DNA from: Pycnopodia helianthoides
Lineage: Eukaryota > Echinodermata > Asteroidea > Forcipulatida > Asteriidae
NCBI GenBank assembly: GCA_032158295.1
Contig: CM063255.1
Coordinates: forward strand, 15,156,094 to 15,220,093
Direction: 5' to 3'
Length of the DNA stretch: 64,000 nucleotides
Under the pieces are notes generated by a model. The model was not told the DNA's origin. It did not search any database and worked only from the letters and a program-made list of their open reading frames with translations. Shown here piece by piece: positions 33,201 through 42,097 of this stretch. Both the position numbers and the translations under genes were made by a program. Every line of letters begins with the position of its first letter. Within the stretch, counting starts at the first letter, position 1.

Positions 33201-34155
33201 TCAAGTCCCTTAAACACTCTCTACCTTCAACGCTATCACAGTCCTCCTGGTGGACCAACGAGAGATCAAAGACTCCACTGTCCTGTTCCCCAGTGAATCC
33301 ATTAATTTCATCAGCTGGGAGTTTGCAATTCGGGCGAGACCGATCAGCCTCAAGTTGTATGATATGTGCCAATGCACACTCCTCGGCGGAGCTCCTGTTG
33401 GCTGGTAGCAGCGATGCAACAGTCTTCACATCAAGAATATTCGGAGGGGAGCTCTGGCCGTCAAGGCTCTTCCTAGGAGTTCTAGGCAACCTGGCCGGTT
33501 TCAATTTTAGAGTAGATGATGCACTGATATCAGAGAAAACATCCGGGGCATTTTCTGCATCAGAATTACCCTCACTCACGCCATCTAGTTTTAAATCCCG
33601 CCCGTCTGAAGTACATGTATTTGTCGTAAGATGGCAGGTATTGTCTCCTACAGTGTTATCCTTAAGTGGCGTGGATGAGGAGTCAAGCACCACACTATTG
33701 TTTACAGGATGTGCACTGTCACATTCAGCTCATTTTTGGTTCTAGTAGGATCTGGTACAATTGCACGATTACAGGGCACAGGTACCGCAGACGTTGTTTC
33801 TCCAACTGTTTGGATAATCTGGCTTCCCTCATGTACTACTGCAGACAAGCGTTGAACATCAAAGGACTCCTCCAAATCAAAAGTGCTCTGCCCAGATAAA
33901 CAGTTATCCTTCTCATTTGATTCAAAGCATGTATCTGTTAGATCACTATACGGATCACAGTCTTGAGACTTCACAGTCTCGTCACGGTGAGACAGATCAC
34001 TGGTCCTGGGAGGCCACTTAAATTTACGTTTCTGGCGGACGTTTTGATGACAAGTTTCTTTGTCAGACAGATCAGAGTTTGGGCTGCAGCTTTCTTGCTC
34101 TTTACTGAACTTGGCCTTCGAGGTGTCACAGATAGAGTGGGATCTTCCTGCTCAC
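16637..34155 (-). CDS. PDZ and tandem PH domain scaffold protein gene (ten 3' exons)
   Basis: The coding part joins exons 34155-30938, 29880-29637, 27676-27470, 26860-26765, 26328-26218, 24204-24020, 22279-22134, 21747-21518, 19894-19759 and 16730-16637. Every junction is GT-AG and every phase agrees (0,1,1,1,1,0,2,1,2). The product is about 1,550 residues: a long low-complexity N-terminal region, one PDZ domain, two PH domains and an acidic C-terminus ending EEMLI-like. PDZ domains bind C-terminal peptides and PH domains bind phosphoinositides or proteins, so a membrane-proximal adaptor role is inferred. The PDZ-PH-PH order matches PDZPH1-type proteins known from vertebrates; I have not verified orthology. 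The first exon is not certain because no start codon lies in frame at the beginning of the 3.2-kb exon. That exon also contains three apparent frameshifts (see its own entry). An alternative would be another PDZ/PH adaptor, but no SAM, CRIC or RhoGAP domain is visible. Confidence 0.88.
17440..17580. repeat. Reverse-oriented GTGGGGTCC repeat unit, distal copy
   Basis: It shares GTGGGGTCCAAGTTGAACAA and CATTGTTCCACTAGACCCCC with 19370-19500. Together with the central array it gives a reverse-forward-reverse arrangement over 2 kb. Confidence 0.7.
18205..18970. repeat. GT microsatellite plus tandem GGGGACC minisatellite
   Basis: A (GT)n run (18218-18250) precedes units of about 185 bp at 18250, 18437, 18635 (diverged) and 18795. 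Units contain GGTAGGTATACACATTCAAA, GGGGACAATAGGGTCCCC and AGTTAGAGTACAAACAAAAG. The first two units are almost identical. It lies in the intron between the last two coding exons. Confidence 0.88.
19355..19530. repeat. Reverse-oriented GTGGGGTCC repeat unit
   Basis: It is the reverse complement of the diverged unit at 18650-18780 (shared TTTAGAAAAGGGAA, AACAATAG, CCCCACAA words) and is followed by CCCCACAAGGGCCCTTCC. A third, also reversed, unit lies at 17440-17580. Confidence 0.75.
19759..19894 (-). CDS. Exon: core of the second PH domain
   Basis: The acceptor is TCTTGTTAAG|GTGTGG (phase 1) and the donor is AAGAG|GTAAGT (phase 2). It encodes about 45 residues of PH2 (VAHFHGYSIQETE, KFGLVLKPPSDE, RIFYFFADHETD), leading into the C-terminal helix in the last exon. 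Confidence 0.9.
20641..20672. repeat. GAA microsatellite
   Basis: Ten uninterrupted AAG/GAA units, in the intron between 21518 and 19894. Confidence 0.95.
20856..21241. mobile_element. TTAA-flanked MITE (GACACTATTGGTAATT family)
   Basis: Inverted ends AGACACTGGACACTATTGG and CCAATAGTGTCCACTGCCT sit within TTAA. The centre holds a perfect foldback (GATTTCGAGACCTCA...TGAGGTCTCGAAATC). It lies in the intron between the exons at 21518-21747 and 19759-19894. Decayed related sequence is at 43080-43400, in the opposite orientation. Confidence 0.85.
21518..21747 (-). CDS. Exon: PH1 C-terminal helix, linker and start of the second PH domain
   Basis: The acceptor is ATGTCAACAG|GTGGG (phase 2) and the donor is CTTTAG|GTGAGT (phase 1). 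It encodes the conserved Trp-containing PH helix (WAKHITEAARPQ), a linker of about 30 residues, and the first strands of PH domain 2 (GFLNKMGAV, SWKKRFCVLK, CLYYYKDMD). PH2 repeats the KKRF basic pattern seen in PH1, so both PH domains may bind phosphoinositides. Confidence 0.92.
22134..22279 (-). CDS. Exon: middle and end of the first PH domain
   Basis: The acceptor is TTCCCTAAAG|GATG (phase 0) and the donor is AGCAG|GTAAGA (phase 2). It continues PH domain 1 with PLGAIVLCNYTV, PFAFKLTK, RTYYFYTVTEEEM. The closing helix starts across the next junction (RWAKHITEAA). A 38-bp inverted repeat lies in the intron just upstream of the acceptor. Confidence 0.9.
22330..22456. repeat. Intronic inverted repeat next to a splice acceptor
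   Basis: 22330-22372 and 22418-22456 are inverted copies sharing GGCAGCAGACTTACC and GGTAAAT, with a loop of about 45 bases. It lies 50 bases upstream of the exon at 22134-22279, so it could form a hairpin near that acceptor in the pre-mRNA. Confidence 0.75.
22618..22850. mobile_element. Foldback element (GGAGGCAACCA family), copy 1
   Basis: The left arm has GGCAACTTGGAGGCAACCA and the right arm GGTTGCCTGTAATTTGCCTC. It is paired in sequence with 24283-24530; both copies are intronic. Confidence 0.65.
23353..23555. mobile_element. TIR element, GGGCCCAATTTCATAG family
   Basis: The left end GGGCCCAATTTCATAGAGCT and the inverted GCTTAAGCAGCTCTGTGAAATT are present; the right terminus is degraded. 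A further reverse-oriented, more decayed copy lies at 23766-23893. Both are in the intron between exons 24020-24204 and 22134-22279. Confidence 0.7.
24020..24204 (-). CDS. Exon: end of PDZ and start of the first PH domain
   Basis: The acceptor is TTCTTGTAG|GCCC (phase 1) and the donor is GAAGAG|GTAATA (phase 0). It begins with the last PDZ strand (PLHLVVGT), passes through a linker, then enters PH domain 1 (SGYLHKLGG, TWKKRWFVM, CLYYYK). The Lys-x(n)-KKRWF pattern between strands 1 and 2 is the basic arrangement that many PH domains use to bind PI(3,4)P2 or PIP3. Actual lipid binding is inferred. Confidence 0.92.
24283..24530. mobile_element. Foldback element (GGAGGCAACCA family), copy 2
   Basis: Left arm GGTAACTTGGAGGCAACCA, right arm GGTTGCCTGTAAATTGCCCC. 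It contains a short ACTGC microsatellite (24342-24372), absent from copy 1 except as one unit and a fraction. Confidence 0.65.
24590..25285. repeat. Tandem satellite with alternating unit types
   Basis: About six units of roughly 100-125 bp share GACCAGTTGCTGTATGACTT, AGTGCAAGTA and AGCAAGATCAAATTAGAATA. Two unit forms alternate (one with AAACTTATGTCAGACGCGG, the other with GTTTGATGTGATCNCACTAC), giving a dimeric higher-order period. A single reverse-oriented monomer is at 62395-62520. Confidence 0.85.
25471..25812 (-). mobile_element. tRNA-derived SINE (family 1 relative)
   Basis: On the minus strand the A box is TGGCCGAGCATC and the B box GGGTTCGAATCCC, followed by GTCATGACACTTGTGTCCTT. 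The body differs (CTCAGGGCTGTATACTCCCC) from the 37050 copy and resembles 50960-51580. Confidence 0.83.
26218..26328 (-). CDS. Exon: second half of the PDZ domain
   Basis: The acceptor is TTGTTGTCAG|GCGG and the donor is ACTG|GTGAGC; both sides are phase 1. The translation holds the PDZ signature GGAAEQAGLRVGDMMLNVNG and helix B (PHSQVVRLAM). A His at the first position of helix B is the hallmark of class I PDZ domains, which bind C-termini of the form S/T-x-hydrophobic. That specificity is inferred from the family rule. Confidence 0.92.
26765..26860 (-). CDS. Exon: first half of the PDZ domain
   Basis: The acceptor is TTTATTTCAG|CACGAG and the donor is AAGG|GTAAGT; both sides are phase 1. 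The exon encodes beta strand 1 (RKVTIKK), the carboxylate-binding loop with the F-G-F form of the GLGF motif (NNMFGFRIQ), and strand 3 (PVVVTDID). This is the peptide-binding groove of a PDZ fold. Confidence 0.9.
27470..27676 (-). CDS. Exon: linker immediately before the PDZ domain
   Basis: The acceptor is TTTTTTTAG|TTGCAG, with a second AG six bases later (exon start 27670) that would also stay in frame and drop two residues. The donor is ATAG|GTAACG. About 69 residues are encoded: an Ala-rich stretch (APAAGAAVAAAN), an acidic/Ser segment (DRSDETRESV), and a basic helix-like region (EFQKQYQSLAYRRVHRK) that leads to the PDZ start. The NAG-type tandem acceptor could give two protein isoforms. 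Confidence 0.85.
27740..28614. mobile_element. hAT-like element with GAGTCC-rich arms
   Basis: The ends are CAGTGCTGTAG and an inverted CTCCAGCACTG. Each arm is a run of degenerate GAGTCC/GGACTC words (27750-27860 and 28455-28605). The flanking octamers CTTTTCAA and CTCTTTAG agree at 5 of 8 positions, consistent with a decayed 8-bp target duplication. There is no transposase. It lies in an intron of the PDZ-PH-PH gene. Confidence 0.65.
29350..29425. pseudogene. Degraded copy of an exon edge
   Basis: On the minus strand it reads AAAATCAG|GCTGCACCAGCC, about 85% like the acceptor and first 40 bases of the exon at 29637-29880. Its frame gives AAPASEPLQSTQV and then TAA. A GT follows ACCCAG, but splicing it in would break phase with the next exon. 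Confidence 0.7.
29637..29880 (-). CDS. Exon: acidic linker upstream of the PDZ domain
   Basis: The exon is bounded by TTTAAATCAG|GCT and ACAG|GTACAT and is in phase 0 to 1. It encodes about 81 residues, beginning AEPTSEPLQPTQ. A strongly acidic run (DEDEADGDNDEDED) follows, then an aromatic stretch (YRYSDWIYVG) and a possible short helix (ELTMMTRQLEEQAAK). I recognise no domain. The acidic and helical segments fit a flexible linker with a protein-interaction patch. A degraded copy of the 5' edge of this exon lies about 480 bases further along the intron (29350-29425). Confidence 0.85.
30464..30692. mobile_element. piggyBac-type MITE (TTAACCCTC family), copy 2
   Basis: Same family in reverse internal orientation, with TTAA at both ends. 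It lies in the intron directly after the 3.2-kb exon. Confidence 0.85.
30938..34155 (-). CDS. Giant exon encoding the disordered N-terminal region, with three apparent frameshifts
   Basis: The acceptor at 34156 follows a pyrimidine-rich tract (TCCTCATTTCAG on the minus strand) and the donor at 30937 is AAG|GTGAGT. The exon codes for about 1,070 residues rich in Ser, Pro, Glu and Asp. Near its start are three degenerate repeats (SDLSDKETC, SDLSHRDETV, SDLTDTCFE), and around 32560-32640 there is a Lys/Arg cluster (KKIKGKGKERKR) that could be a nuclear-localisation or membrane-binding patch. SP/TP sites such as SPRR and PRTPRKS suggest proline-directed phosphorylation. The coding-like frame changes near 34081-34083 (a CCC run on the minus strand), somewhere within 33703-33735, and at 32295-32298 (an AAAA run). 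Each change is repaired by one added base. An alternative acceptor at 34148 would avoid the first shift. I infer missing bases in the sequence rather than a dead gene, because all splice sites and downstream exons are intact. No known domain is recognised here. Confidence 0.8.
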
Positions 34156-34282
34156 CTGAAATGAGGACACACACAAAATAAGTGTAAGTATACATTTCAA
34201 TTGAAAGTTTTAAACATCAGCAACTACCATGTATAGATGTCAAGTAAAACAAATGCACCTGAAAAAGTTTAAATATGTACTG

Positions 34283-34580
34283 TTAACACGTTGACTGCCG
34301 GTCATATATTCGTAGGGCGTTCCAAATTGCCAAGTGCGGTGCGCATGCACGCACACCAAACAGGTATGGTCCTACTATACAACAAACAAATTTAACACAC
34401 ACATTCTAAGGATGTATGTCCTCACCACTGCCAGAAGCGTATGTGTTGCGTGCTCAGTGATGCCAGTGTATTTAAATAACAATACAAAGCCCTTTCATTC
34501 TCTACGAGAATACTCGTCGTGGCAGAATCCGTTACACCTGTTAGTACGAATATACTCGTAGGTGGCAGTCAACATGTTAA
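34283..34580. mobile_element. TTAA-flanked MITE (ACACGTTGACTGCC family)
   Basis: The ends are TTAACACGTTGACTGCC and the inverted GGCAGTCAACATGTTAA; subterminal TATTCGTAGG and CCTACGAGTATA-like stems follow. It sits 128 bases upstream of the acceptor of the 3.2-kb exon. Confidence 0.8.
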
Positions 34581-35460
34581 TCTTCTGCATGTAAGCCGCC
34601 CGGAGCAAGTTCAATCAAAGGACCATAGTTAACAAAGTCCAACTAATCCTAATCGAACGCATACCAGTCAACAATGGTTGGACTAGTCTCATGGATGATT
34701 TGGGACCAGCCTATTAAAGCTGGTGGAAGCTGGTGGTATAGCTGGTTACAAACAACCTTTTTTCAAATAGCACAGTGCAGAGATGACCAGTTATCAGAAA
34801 AAATTGAAGAAAAAACAAAAAATGTGAAAATTGAAGTAAATATGCAGCAGCAGTGAACGATAATTTCATTTTCATATTTTTGTTTTGATGTAACTTTGTC
34901 TTCATTTTAAAATATGCATCTATCGCCACTTTTCTCGCAACAAATTACCTTGCAATTCAAGCTGATTTACTGAGCAAATACAGTGTCAAATGGTGCAGAT
35001 GTGCTTGAGACAAAATAGTTATAACATACTGTAGTAAAATATAAATATTTATTGAATTTTAAAAAACAAATAGTTGGTGACAGAAAAAAAAGAGTTTGCA
35101 TCTGCTTTTATTAAGTGTGAGAACCCAACAGGTGAAGTGAATGCCGGCATTTTTCATCCATAGTGATAGGATTTGAGTTTACATGGTAGATTGCTGCCGT
35201 TTGTGTGAAAACAGCAAATACAATGTACCACCAACGTTGATGTGTGTACACAAACGCAAAGAAAGTAAACCCACGGTAGGACAAAACTTTTTTCTGAAAC
35301 TTGGAGGGCTTTGAGCTGAGAATCAGAGCATGATCAGAGTAAACAGTTTACAGTACAATGTCAAACCACATCCAAACTTGTGTAAGGCCAAGTAAAAAAA
35401 AATTTAAAAACTTGACCTTCCCTTTTTGACACAGCATCCTCTTTTCTTTGATGATTTTAT

Positions 35461-35845
35461 TTAAAGGAACATTACAGAATTGGCAATTGTAAAATATACT
35501 TTTGATACAGATTTACATAAAACTTACACGGTCTAATGAGGATGATAGTTTAGTAGAAAACATCTCGAAAATATTCTGTCTGAAATGCCATATTTGATGA
35601 GAAATGAATAAACTCATTTTCCGATTGGAGTTTATCGCTCAGTGAGCGTTTTTTCATTTGTTGAATCTATATGATTTCATGCAAATGTGTAATCGGTTTT
35701 TCACTATTTTCTCGTGACCCAGATGGCCGATCGATCTCAAACTTCTACAGGTTTGTCAGTTTATGTATAATGGTGGATTACATAAAGTGCTTACACTGCC
35801 AGCAACTGTTTTGTTAGCAAAACCAATTCTGTAATGTTCCTTTAA
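35461..35845. mobile_element. TTAA-flanked MITE (AGGAACATTACA family), copy D
   Basis: TTAA at both edges; inverted repeats AGGAACATTACAGAATTGG and CCAATTCTGTAATGTTCCT match over 19 bases. Confidence 0.9.
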
Positions 35846-36362
35846 GTCCCAAAAAAGATAATTTTTTTATGTACTACTCTTCATTGTGGCACCATTCTCT
35901 CGAAGATTGATTTAATTTACTCAATTTTATAGACTTCCAAGCTCTACAAGGTACAAAGCTGGCAGTTTGTTTAGTCTGGCTCTTTCCTCCTTGACAACAA
36001 ATAACAACATTTGGGAAAAAAGGCCCTTACCCCTTATCCTCTTCTTTTGGGAAAAAAACAGGACAATCAACTGGTGTAGTTTTTATTAAATAACCAAACA
36101 ATTCACTTGGCTTCAATCCAAAACCTATGAGCTAAACAATGTGAAGCCAGGACCAACAAGGAAGCAACATCGCCTGGGCCCTGCAGGCAATTTGCCTTGA
36201 ATAATGAGGCCAGTAGTCTGGATATTTCAAACACAGCTGGTCTGGCTCAATCATCATTTCATTAATTGTTCATGCATTTGTGAAAGAGAAAGACCAACTG
36301 CCATAAAAATATTCACTGACTGTTAAATAAAGGATGTCTCATTGGAGTTTCACAGAACATTA

Positions 36363-36741
36363 GCCCCTTTCACACTACTCTATTCCCTGGGGGCAACCAT
36401 GGGGAATAAAGGCCAGCCCTTTCAGACAAGGATCACTTTACCCCTGCTCTACCCCAGCAATTGGGCATAACCCCGGGAATAGCCCCCCCCCCCCTCTTTA
36501 GAGTAGGGGTAAGTGGTAAAGCCCTGGGGTTTGTTTAATCCCAAAGGATTAACTGAAAGCAGGTTTTGCTTACCCCTGTTTACGCGGCAGAAATCAAAAG
36601 GAACCGCGTGGATTAAGGACCAGGAAATACGCGTGCAGGGATAGTGTGAAAGTGCGCCGGGGTAACCGTGGAGTGAAAAATAACTAGCAGGCCTTCCCTT
36701 GGCTGTATTCCACAGGGATAAGAGCTAAGGGTGAAAAGGGC
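36363..36741. mobile_element. TA-flanked MITE (GCCCCTTTCACAC family)
   Basis: The ends are GCCCCTTTCACACTAC and an inverted partner (GGGTGAAAAGGGC), with TA on each side. The inside is rich in ACCCC/GGGGT words and includes a 14-base C run. Confidence 0.75.
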
Positions 36742-37020
36742 TATTATCATGGTGCGTAACATTATTGCCCCCCACCTCCTTCCCAACACACACTCCACTT
36801 CTGTTTTCCTCACTTTTGACCCTTGGCATCAACATCAAAAGTGCAGTTTCGAGAGTCAACTTGCACATGAAAATCTTATGGTAAGCATTTGAAACACTGC
36901 ACCGTCTAAAATTAGAACTGATACTGTTTTAACACACGGGGGATGACTCCTGAAATGGCATGACCATGATTATTGTGATGACAAAGTCAGGTGAATCGGG
37001 TCAGTAAAGCATACTGTATC

Positions 37021-37080
37021 CCCCCCCCCAAAAAAAAAAAATAAATAAATAAATAAAATATTCTTAATAATAATAATAAT
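37021..37080. repeat. Poly-C, poly-A, AAAT and AAT runs
   Basis: C(10) then A(11), (AAAT)4 and (AAT)5. The AAT run is the tail of the reverse SINE at 37050-37506. Confidence 0.9.
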
Positions 37081-37506
37081 ACGCAGTCCTTATATAGGGA
37101 TTTTATCACGTCCGATGGGCGTCTCAAAGCGCTCAGTATTTTTCCTGCAATGTGGAGCTACGTTTTGAAGTATTAGACCTGTTCCTTTACATAGCACCAA
37201 GTAATGGTTTACAAGGTGCTGTGGCAGAATATGCTGCCAATCAAACCAGGAGCACCGGGGCGAACCCCTTCTCTTAGCGATAAGTGTAACTGGGTTCGTT
37301 TACGTGCATTACACAACACACGGGACCCACGGCTTTACGTCCCATCCGAAGGACAAAGCAATAATGGTTAAGTGTCTTGCTTAAGGACACAAGTGTCACG
37401 ACCGGGACTCGAACCCACACTCTGCCGATCAGAAACATCAGAGATTGAGTCTGGTGTTCTTATCCGCTCGACCACGACACGCCATCCGCTCGGCCACGAC
37501 ACGCCA
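37050..37506 (-). mobile_element. tRNA-derived SINE (family 1), with duplicated head
   Basis: Read on the minus strand it has an A box (GTGGCCGAGCGG) and B box (GGGTTCGAGTCCC), then a body with GTGACACTTGTGTCCTTAAG and a tail ending TATAAGGACTGCGTATTATTATT. The first 22 bases (TGGCGTGTCGTGGNCGAGCG plus GA) are present twice. Confidence 0.87.
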
Positions 37507-37611
37507 AGATTTTCATGTTGTCTCGTTTAATAGGCCTAATGTTTCAGAAAAAAAGATATGACTCCTTTCAAATTAAGAACATCCACTAGATGATAAATTT
37601 GCATTGGGGAT

Positions 37612-37792
37612 AAAAAAAAATATTCATTTTTTACCCTAACACCGCTGTATGGAAAGCACTGTATACTCAGTACTTTCCCCGAGTCCTATGAAAAAAATCC
37701 ACAGGCATACTCTGGTGGAGTTCAAATCCATGACCTTTGCCATTCTAGAGCAGACGTCTTACGGACTAAACCACAGAGATTGCCCGTAATAG
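37612..37792 (-). mobile_element. tRNA-derived SINE (family 2)
   Basis: The reverse complement has GGGCAATCTCTGTGGTTTAG, a B-box remnant (GGATTTGAACTCC) and the family 2 body AAAGTACTGAGTATACAGTG. Confidence 0.8.
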
Positions 37793-37799
37793 CTAGAGG

Positions 37800-40700
37800 C
37801 ACTTTGAATCCTATGTTTTAGCAGTTGGTACCGCACCGATTTAATAGATGATAAATTTGCATCAGGGATAAGAACATCCTTATGTACTTATAGGTATACT
37901 TATAATGTGACAGGGCATTTTTTAGTTCAAGCAAAGTTGGTAAGTGGCAAGCACATGTATACTAAACATTCTGAGTATCTGACTACAATTTCTACTTCCA
38001 TGCATTCATTAAGTAGGCCCTACATGGAAAAAAACAACAGAAACACTGACCCAACCTGACAGTTAAATGACTTCCCTACTCAAACTTAAAACAACAAACA
38101 AACTGTATACCTTTCGAAAAAATAAATCATTGTAAACCAAACTTAACCAAAGCTGAAAACTGTGATGTCATGAGTTACACCATCCATACAATTTACCAAC
38201 TTCTTTCTAAAGTAAAATGAGCAATCAGGAGAAGTTACAACAAACTTATAAGCGGCCTTGTCATTTCTCATGTTTAATTTAGACTACTGTGAGTCTAGCA
38301 TTGCTTACCTTTGCTTTATCCCAGCAAAAATACAGTCAGTCTACAGTCTACCATAACAGCAAAATATAAGACCAACAATGACTCCAAACAAGGCCGTTTA
38401 ACATCCATGGCTTTTGTGCATTGAAGTATTTTTGTGGAGTTATTGTCTCACAGGGCAAGGTTGCCTTGTTATCCATGGAGGAATCTACCACTACTATGCA
38501 ATACACACCACTACCACATGCTATGCAACTATGCAGAGTATTCTGCCACAGAATAAGGCAACTCCAATGACATCTGCTGCTAAATGCCATACACCCCCAC
38601 TGTACAGACCTATTATGAAACTGTCCATCCCTCCATGGAGGTAGAAATTACCCTCATTGACACTAGTTGATCAAATCATAGAGATCAAATTGCAGACTTC
38701 CTAATAAACTGCTATTGTTTCAAGTCTGCCACCATTATCCCAACACCCTTGAAAGTGCCACCCATTTGTTTATGATCTCACCCCCCTTAGCCATTCATCC
38801 CTGAACTTTTTCACTTTGTGGGGCAAGTCCATTCATACTTGGAAGGGGATGTCAATTTGGAAAAGACTTTCCCTGTCAGAGGGGTAATCATTCAACTAGT
38901 GCCAGTCTAAAGAACACCCTGGTCAGAAAGGTCAACACGCAACACACCCCTTTTGTGGCTTCCCCTCTTGAAAGTACTTTACTCTGCAAGCGGCACCAAT
39001 GCATCCCTAATCACAGAGCCTTAGCACGCATGGCTGACTGCAGCACAGTAGCAGATGTGGTATTGTAAATAAATACTGTGTAATGGATCCAGAGTCAAAT
39101 TGGAAAAAATCTCCAGAATTATTTGCAAACAAGTGGTTCTCTCTTTTGAATAGTTACAAGACATTTTAACAGTTCATTTGAATAGAACATTGTGTCACCT
39201 ACTAATTCCAAATAAAAATTTACTTCTAACCTTCCAAACAATTCCCAAGAAAGCTATCCATTACAAAAGAAAGTTGACCAAATTAAAAAAGATCCTTCTC
39301 AGCATCAACACTCACATGCGGTCACAGCCTGAAAATTTGATTGTAACAGTAACCTGTATTTACTCCTGAACATTCCAGTATTCAAGTTTTTCTGCTTGAA
39401 ATTCGGACGTGGTCTCTGCTCGTCTGGAGAGGTTTGAAACATTGAGACCACTACGGCTCTTTCCAGAGCCAACACTCCTTCAACACGGTTGTAGATCCAC
39501 AAGTTTACTAGTAATAGTTACTTCCTATTGTCCAGACTATACAAAGCATCAAACATCACCTATACTCACTACTTGAAATTAATGCAGTTTTTCATATTAT
39601 AATATTCATACTTGTCAGGTAGCCCCCAGAGGGAAATCTGGGTGACTCTTTAAAGTTTTTACCTTTTTAACTTCATAATAAAAAAGTACTGAAGGTCAGC
39701 AATTTGGTTTGGGGTTGACCCAGTCAGTTTCCCATGTGGTTCATTACTGGCCAGCAATTTGGACCTCTTTTCTTCACTTCCCAAAGTAAAATTTGGACAC
39801 GGTGTTTAAACATTATGTCCAAGTCCGAAATGTAAACTTCCTTGGACATATATATTTGGACAGTGTTTTGGATTTTCAATGGCACAAAAACCAAAGAGAG
39901 AATAGCAAATCAGCTAACCCACCTAAGAGTTGCAAGCCTGTAATCTTTGCATCTAACCCCGTTTGACCTAAGAGATGCTTGCACTATGCATCACCGATGG
40001 AAGGAAACACATGTCATAACAGTCATCATATTTCCTAAAATAGTACATCATTTTCTCAGCTTTTACATAGAGTCAATACCATGGAGACAAAATACACTCA
40101 TACAGGATTTTATAACAGGATATGAAATTCTCTGATTAAATTTCATTATAAGACTTTAATAAGGCTTTTTAATCTCTGATAATGGATGACCAGACCGTAC
40201 GCATTATATCCAGGTCTGGAAATTAATCTTTCAAAGACCCAAAGCCCTTCTCAATTTGCAAATGGCTCTTTCCTCAGAAAAAACTTGACATCCCTAGAGG
40301 AAAATTTGTTACAATCACAAGGGCCCAGGGACCCATTAAACAGATGCCATTGCCTGGAGCTATTTCAAATGCCTGGGTCTGTTTTCAATAAGAAATAATC
40401 AAAATCCCCCCCCTAATTGTGTACTCCCCAATTCCAGACCTTTGTCCTTCTGTTGTAACTGAGGGATACCAAAAGAAAAGAACACATCACAGCGCATTTA
40501 ATGTGGACGTTTGTTGTCTTTGCTTTATTTGGTGAGGATTTCATGGTTGACAATATTCCCCCAAAATTGCTTCGGAAATTCAGAAAAGCTCAGAAAAAAT
40601 ATAACCCCGCAGAGGCATGGTAATTTTTTCAAAAATGCCGGCGTACAGTGGTTAATGAATCACATTAACAGACATCTCGTACTGATGAAGTTGAAACTAC

Positions 40701-42097
40701 ACCAAGCGCCAGCATGATGATGATGTGAATTAAAAACTGCAATTGATGAAAAAAATACAAGTTTTTGAGTAAAATGTTGAAAACACTCAGCTTGTACAGG
40801 ACATTATGAAACTCACCTTAAAAAGATTGGTCAATATGTCTTTAAGTTGAAGTGCTGTGTTGTGCAAATAAGTAGTCATGCACCAACCAATTTGGTGTCA
40901 AGCTGTCTTGCATATAAAAGAGGCTGATGAGATTCAGAAGAAGTCAAACCACAAATCCTCTCTCAAAGCATTACCTCTAACTGTGATCTGTTAGTTTATC
41001 CATCCATGGTTTATCTTCACAATGGAGATTCCCTATCTCCAGCCATAGATAAAATAGTGTCAATACAGAAGGGTAACGAGCCAGACAAGATAAAATCACT
41101 GTTGACAGAGGATAAAATAACAGGATGTTCCTTATGAGACACAGTGAAGCAACACAATGGCCGATGACCTAACCTGACCACAAGATGACATCAGGAACAA
41201 TGCATCAAGAACCTACACAAGTCTGGTATACTTCACTGACGTTACAATTGCCTTTATAACACACTTCCCGTGGGCACTGCTGGAGAAGCAGACAAGAGAT
41301 TGGCTCGACTAGGTTTTACTCTGGGAGCCTCAACATGATGAAAGATCAAGAGGGCATCCTGGCATTAACTACCATGACCTACCAGCAATCATGGAATGAA
41401 GAGACTTGTGGAGAGCCATTGTCAGCAATGCCCGGTTTGATGATGAAGATGATGATGGACACACTTTTTCCTGGTTATGTTTTCTGGTTGGCTGAAACGA
41501 GGTTAATACCGTCAAGTTGGGTTCAATAAAATAGGCCAGGGCATGACTTTGCCCCACCATGAACTAGATAGGCTATGCGTCAAGACATTGCGCGTGTGTC
41601 ATTTGGGGGGAAATAGTTCCCGCACCGGGCAATTACATCCTCAACATTTTTGACAAAGCCGTCCGGGTATTGAGAGAGTTACGAAAACTTGCATATCATA
41701 GGCGAACACAGGGTGCCGACTATAGTGCTACATTTGCACCGAAAATGGTGTCCAGCAACCATGTGACCAAAGAAAACTGGTTCCTCTATGTCTCAACTGT
41801 TGAGTTAAAACAACTCAGCTGAAGTACTCTGATTTGTTTATCTATTTATCATTATTATTTTCATATTTTGCACTGAGCTACAGGTGTATAAAACACAATA
41901 TGAACTGGATTAGTTTGGTCAACAGTGCACCTCTATCTCCCTTAATAGAACCATCTTCTGTTCACATACAGTCCCACAGCACCCATAATGTGGTGACCTC
42001 GTTAACAGTCAATATGTGTAGACAATTTACTTGGCCTTGCTTTGATGCCCTGAAAGATTTCCAGTACAAATGTTTATTTCCCTTGTAGATACCCTCT
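37800..42097. other. Probable intron or intergenic stretch without recognised elements
   Basis: Mostly unique AT-rich sequence. A minus-strand AAG|GTGAGT donor at 40816 follows sequence with stops in all frames I checked, so at most a non-coding exon. CCAGACCTTTGTCCTTNTGTT occurs at 40435 and 59927. Confidence 0.4.

Noticed and set aside
37376..37506. Functional tRNA gene
   Set aside because: The A and B boxes belong to a SINE with the typical body and tail; the acceptor stem does not close.
40817..40930. Coding exon ending at a GTGAGT donor at 40816
   Set aside because: Frames leading to the donor contain stops; at best a non-coding exon.
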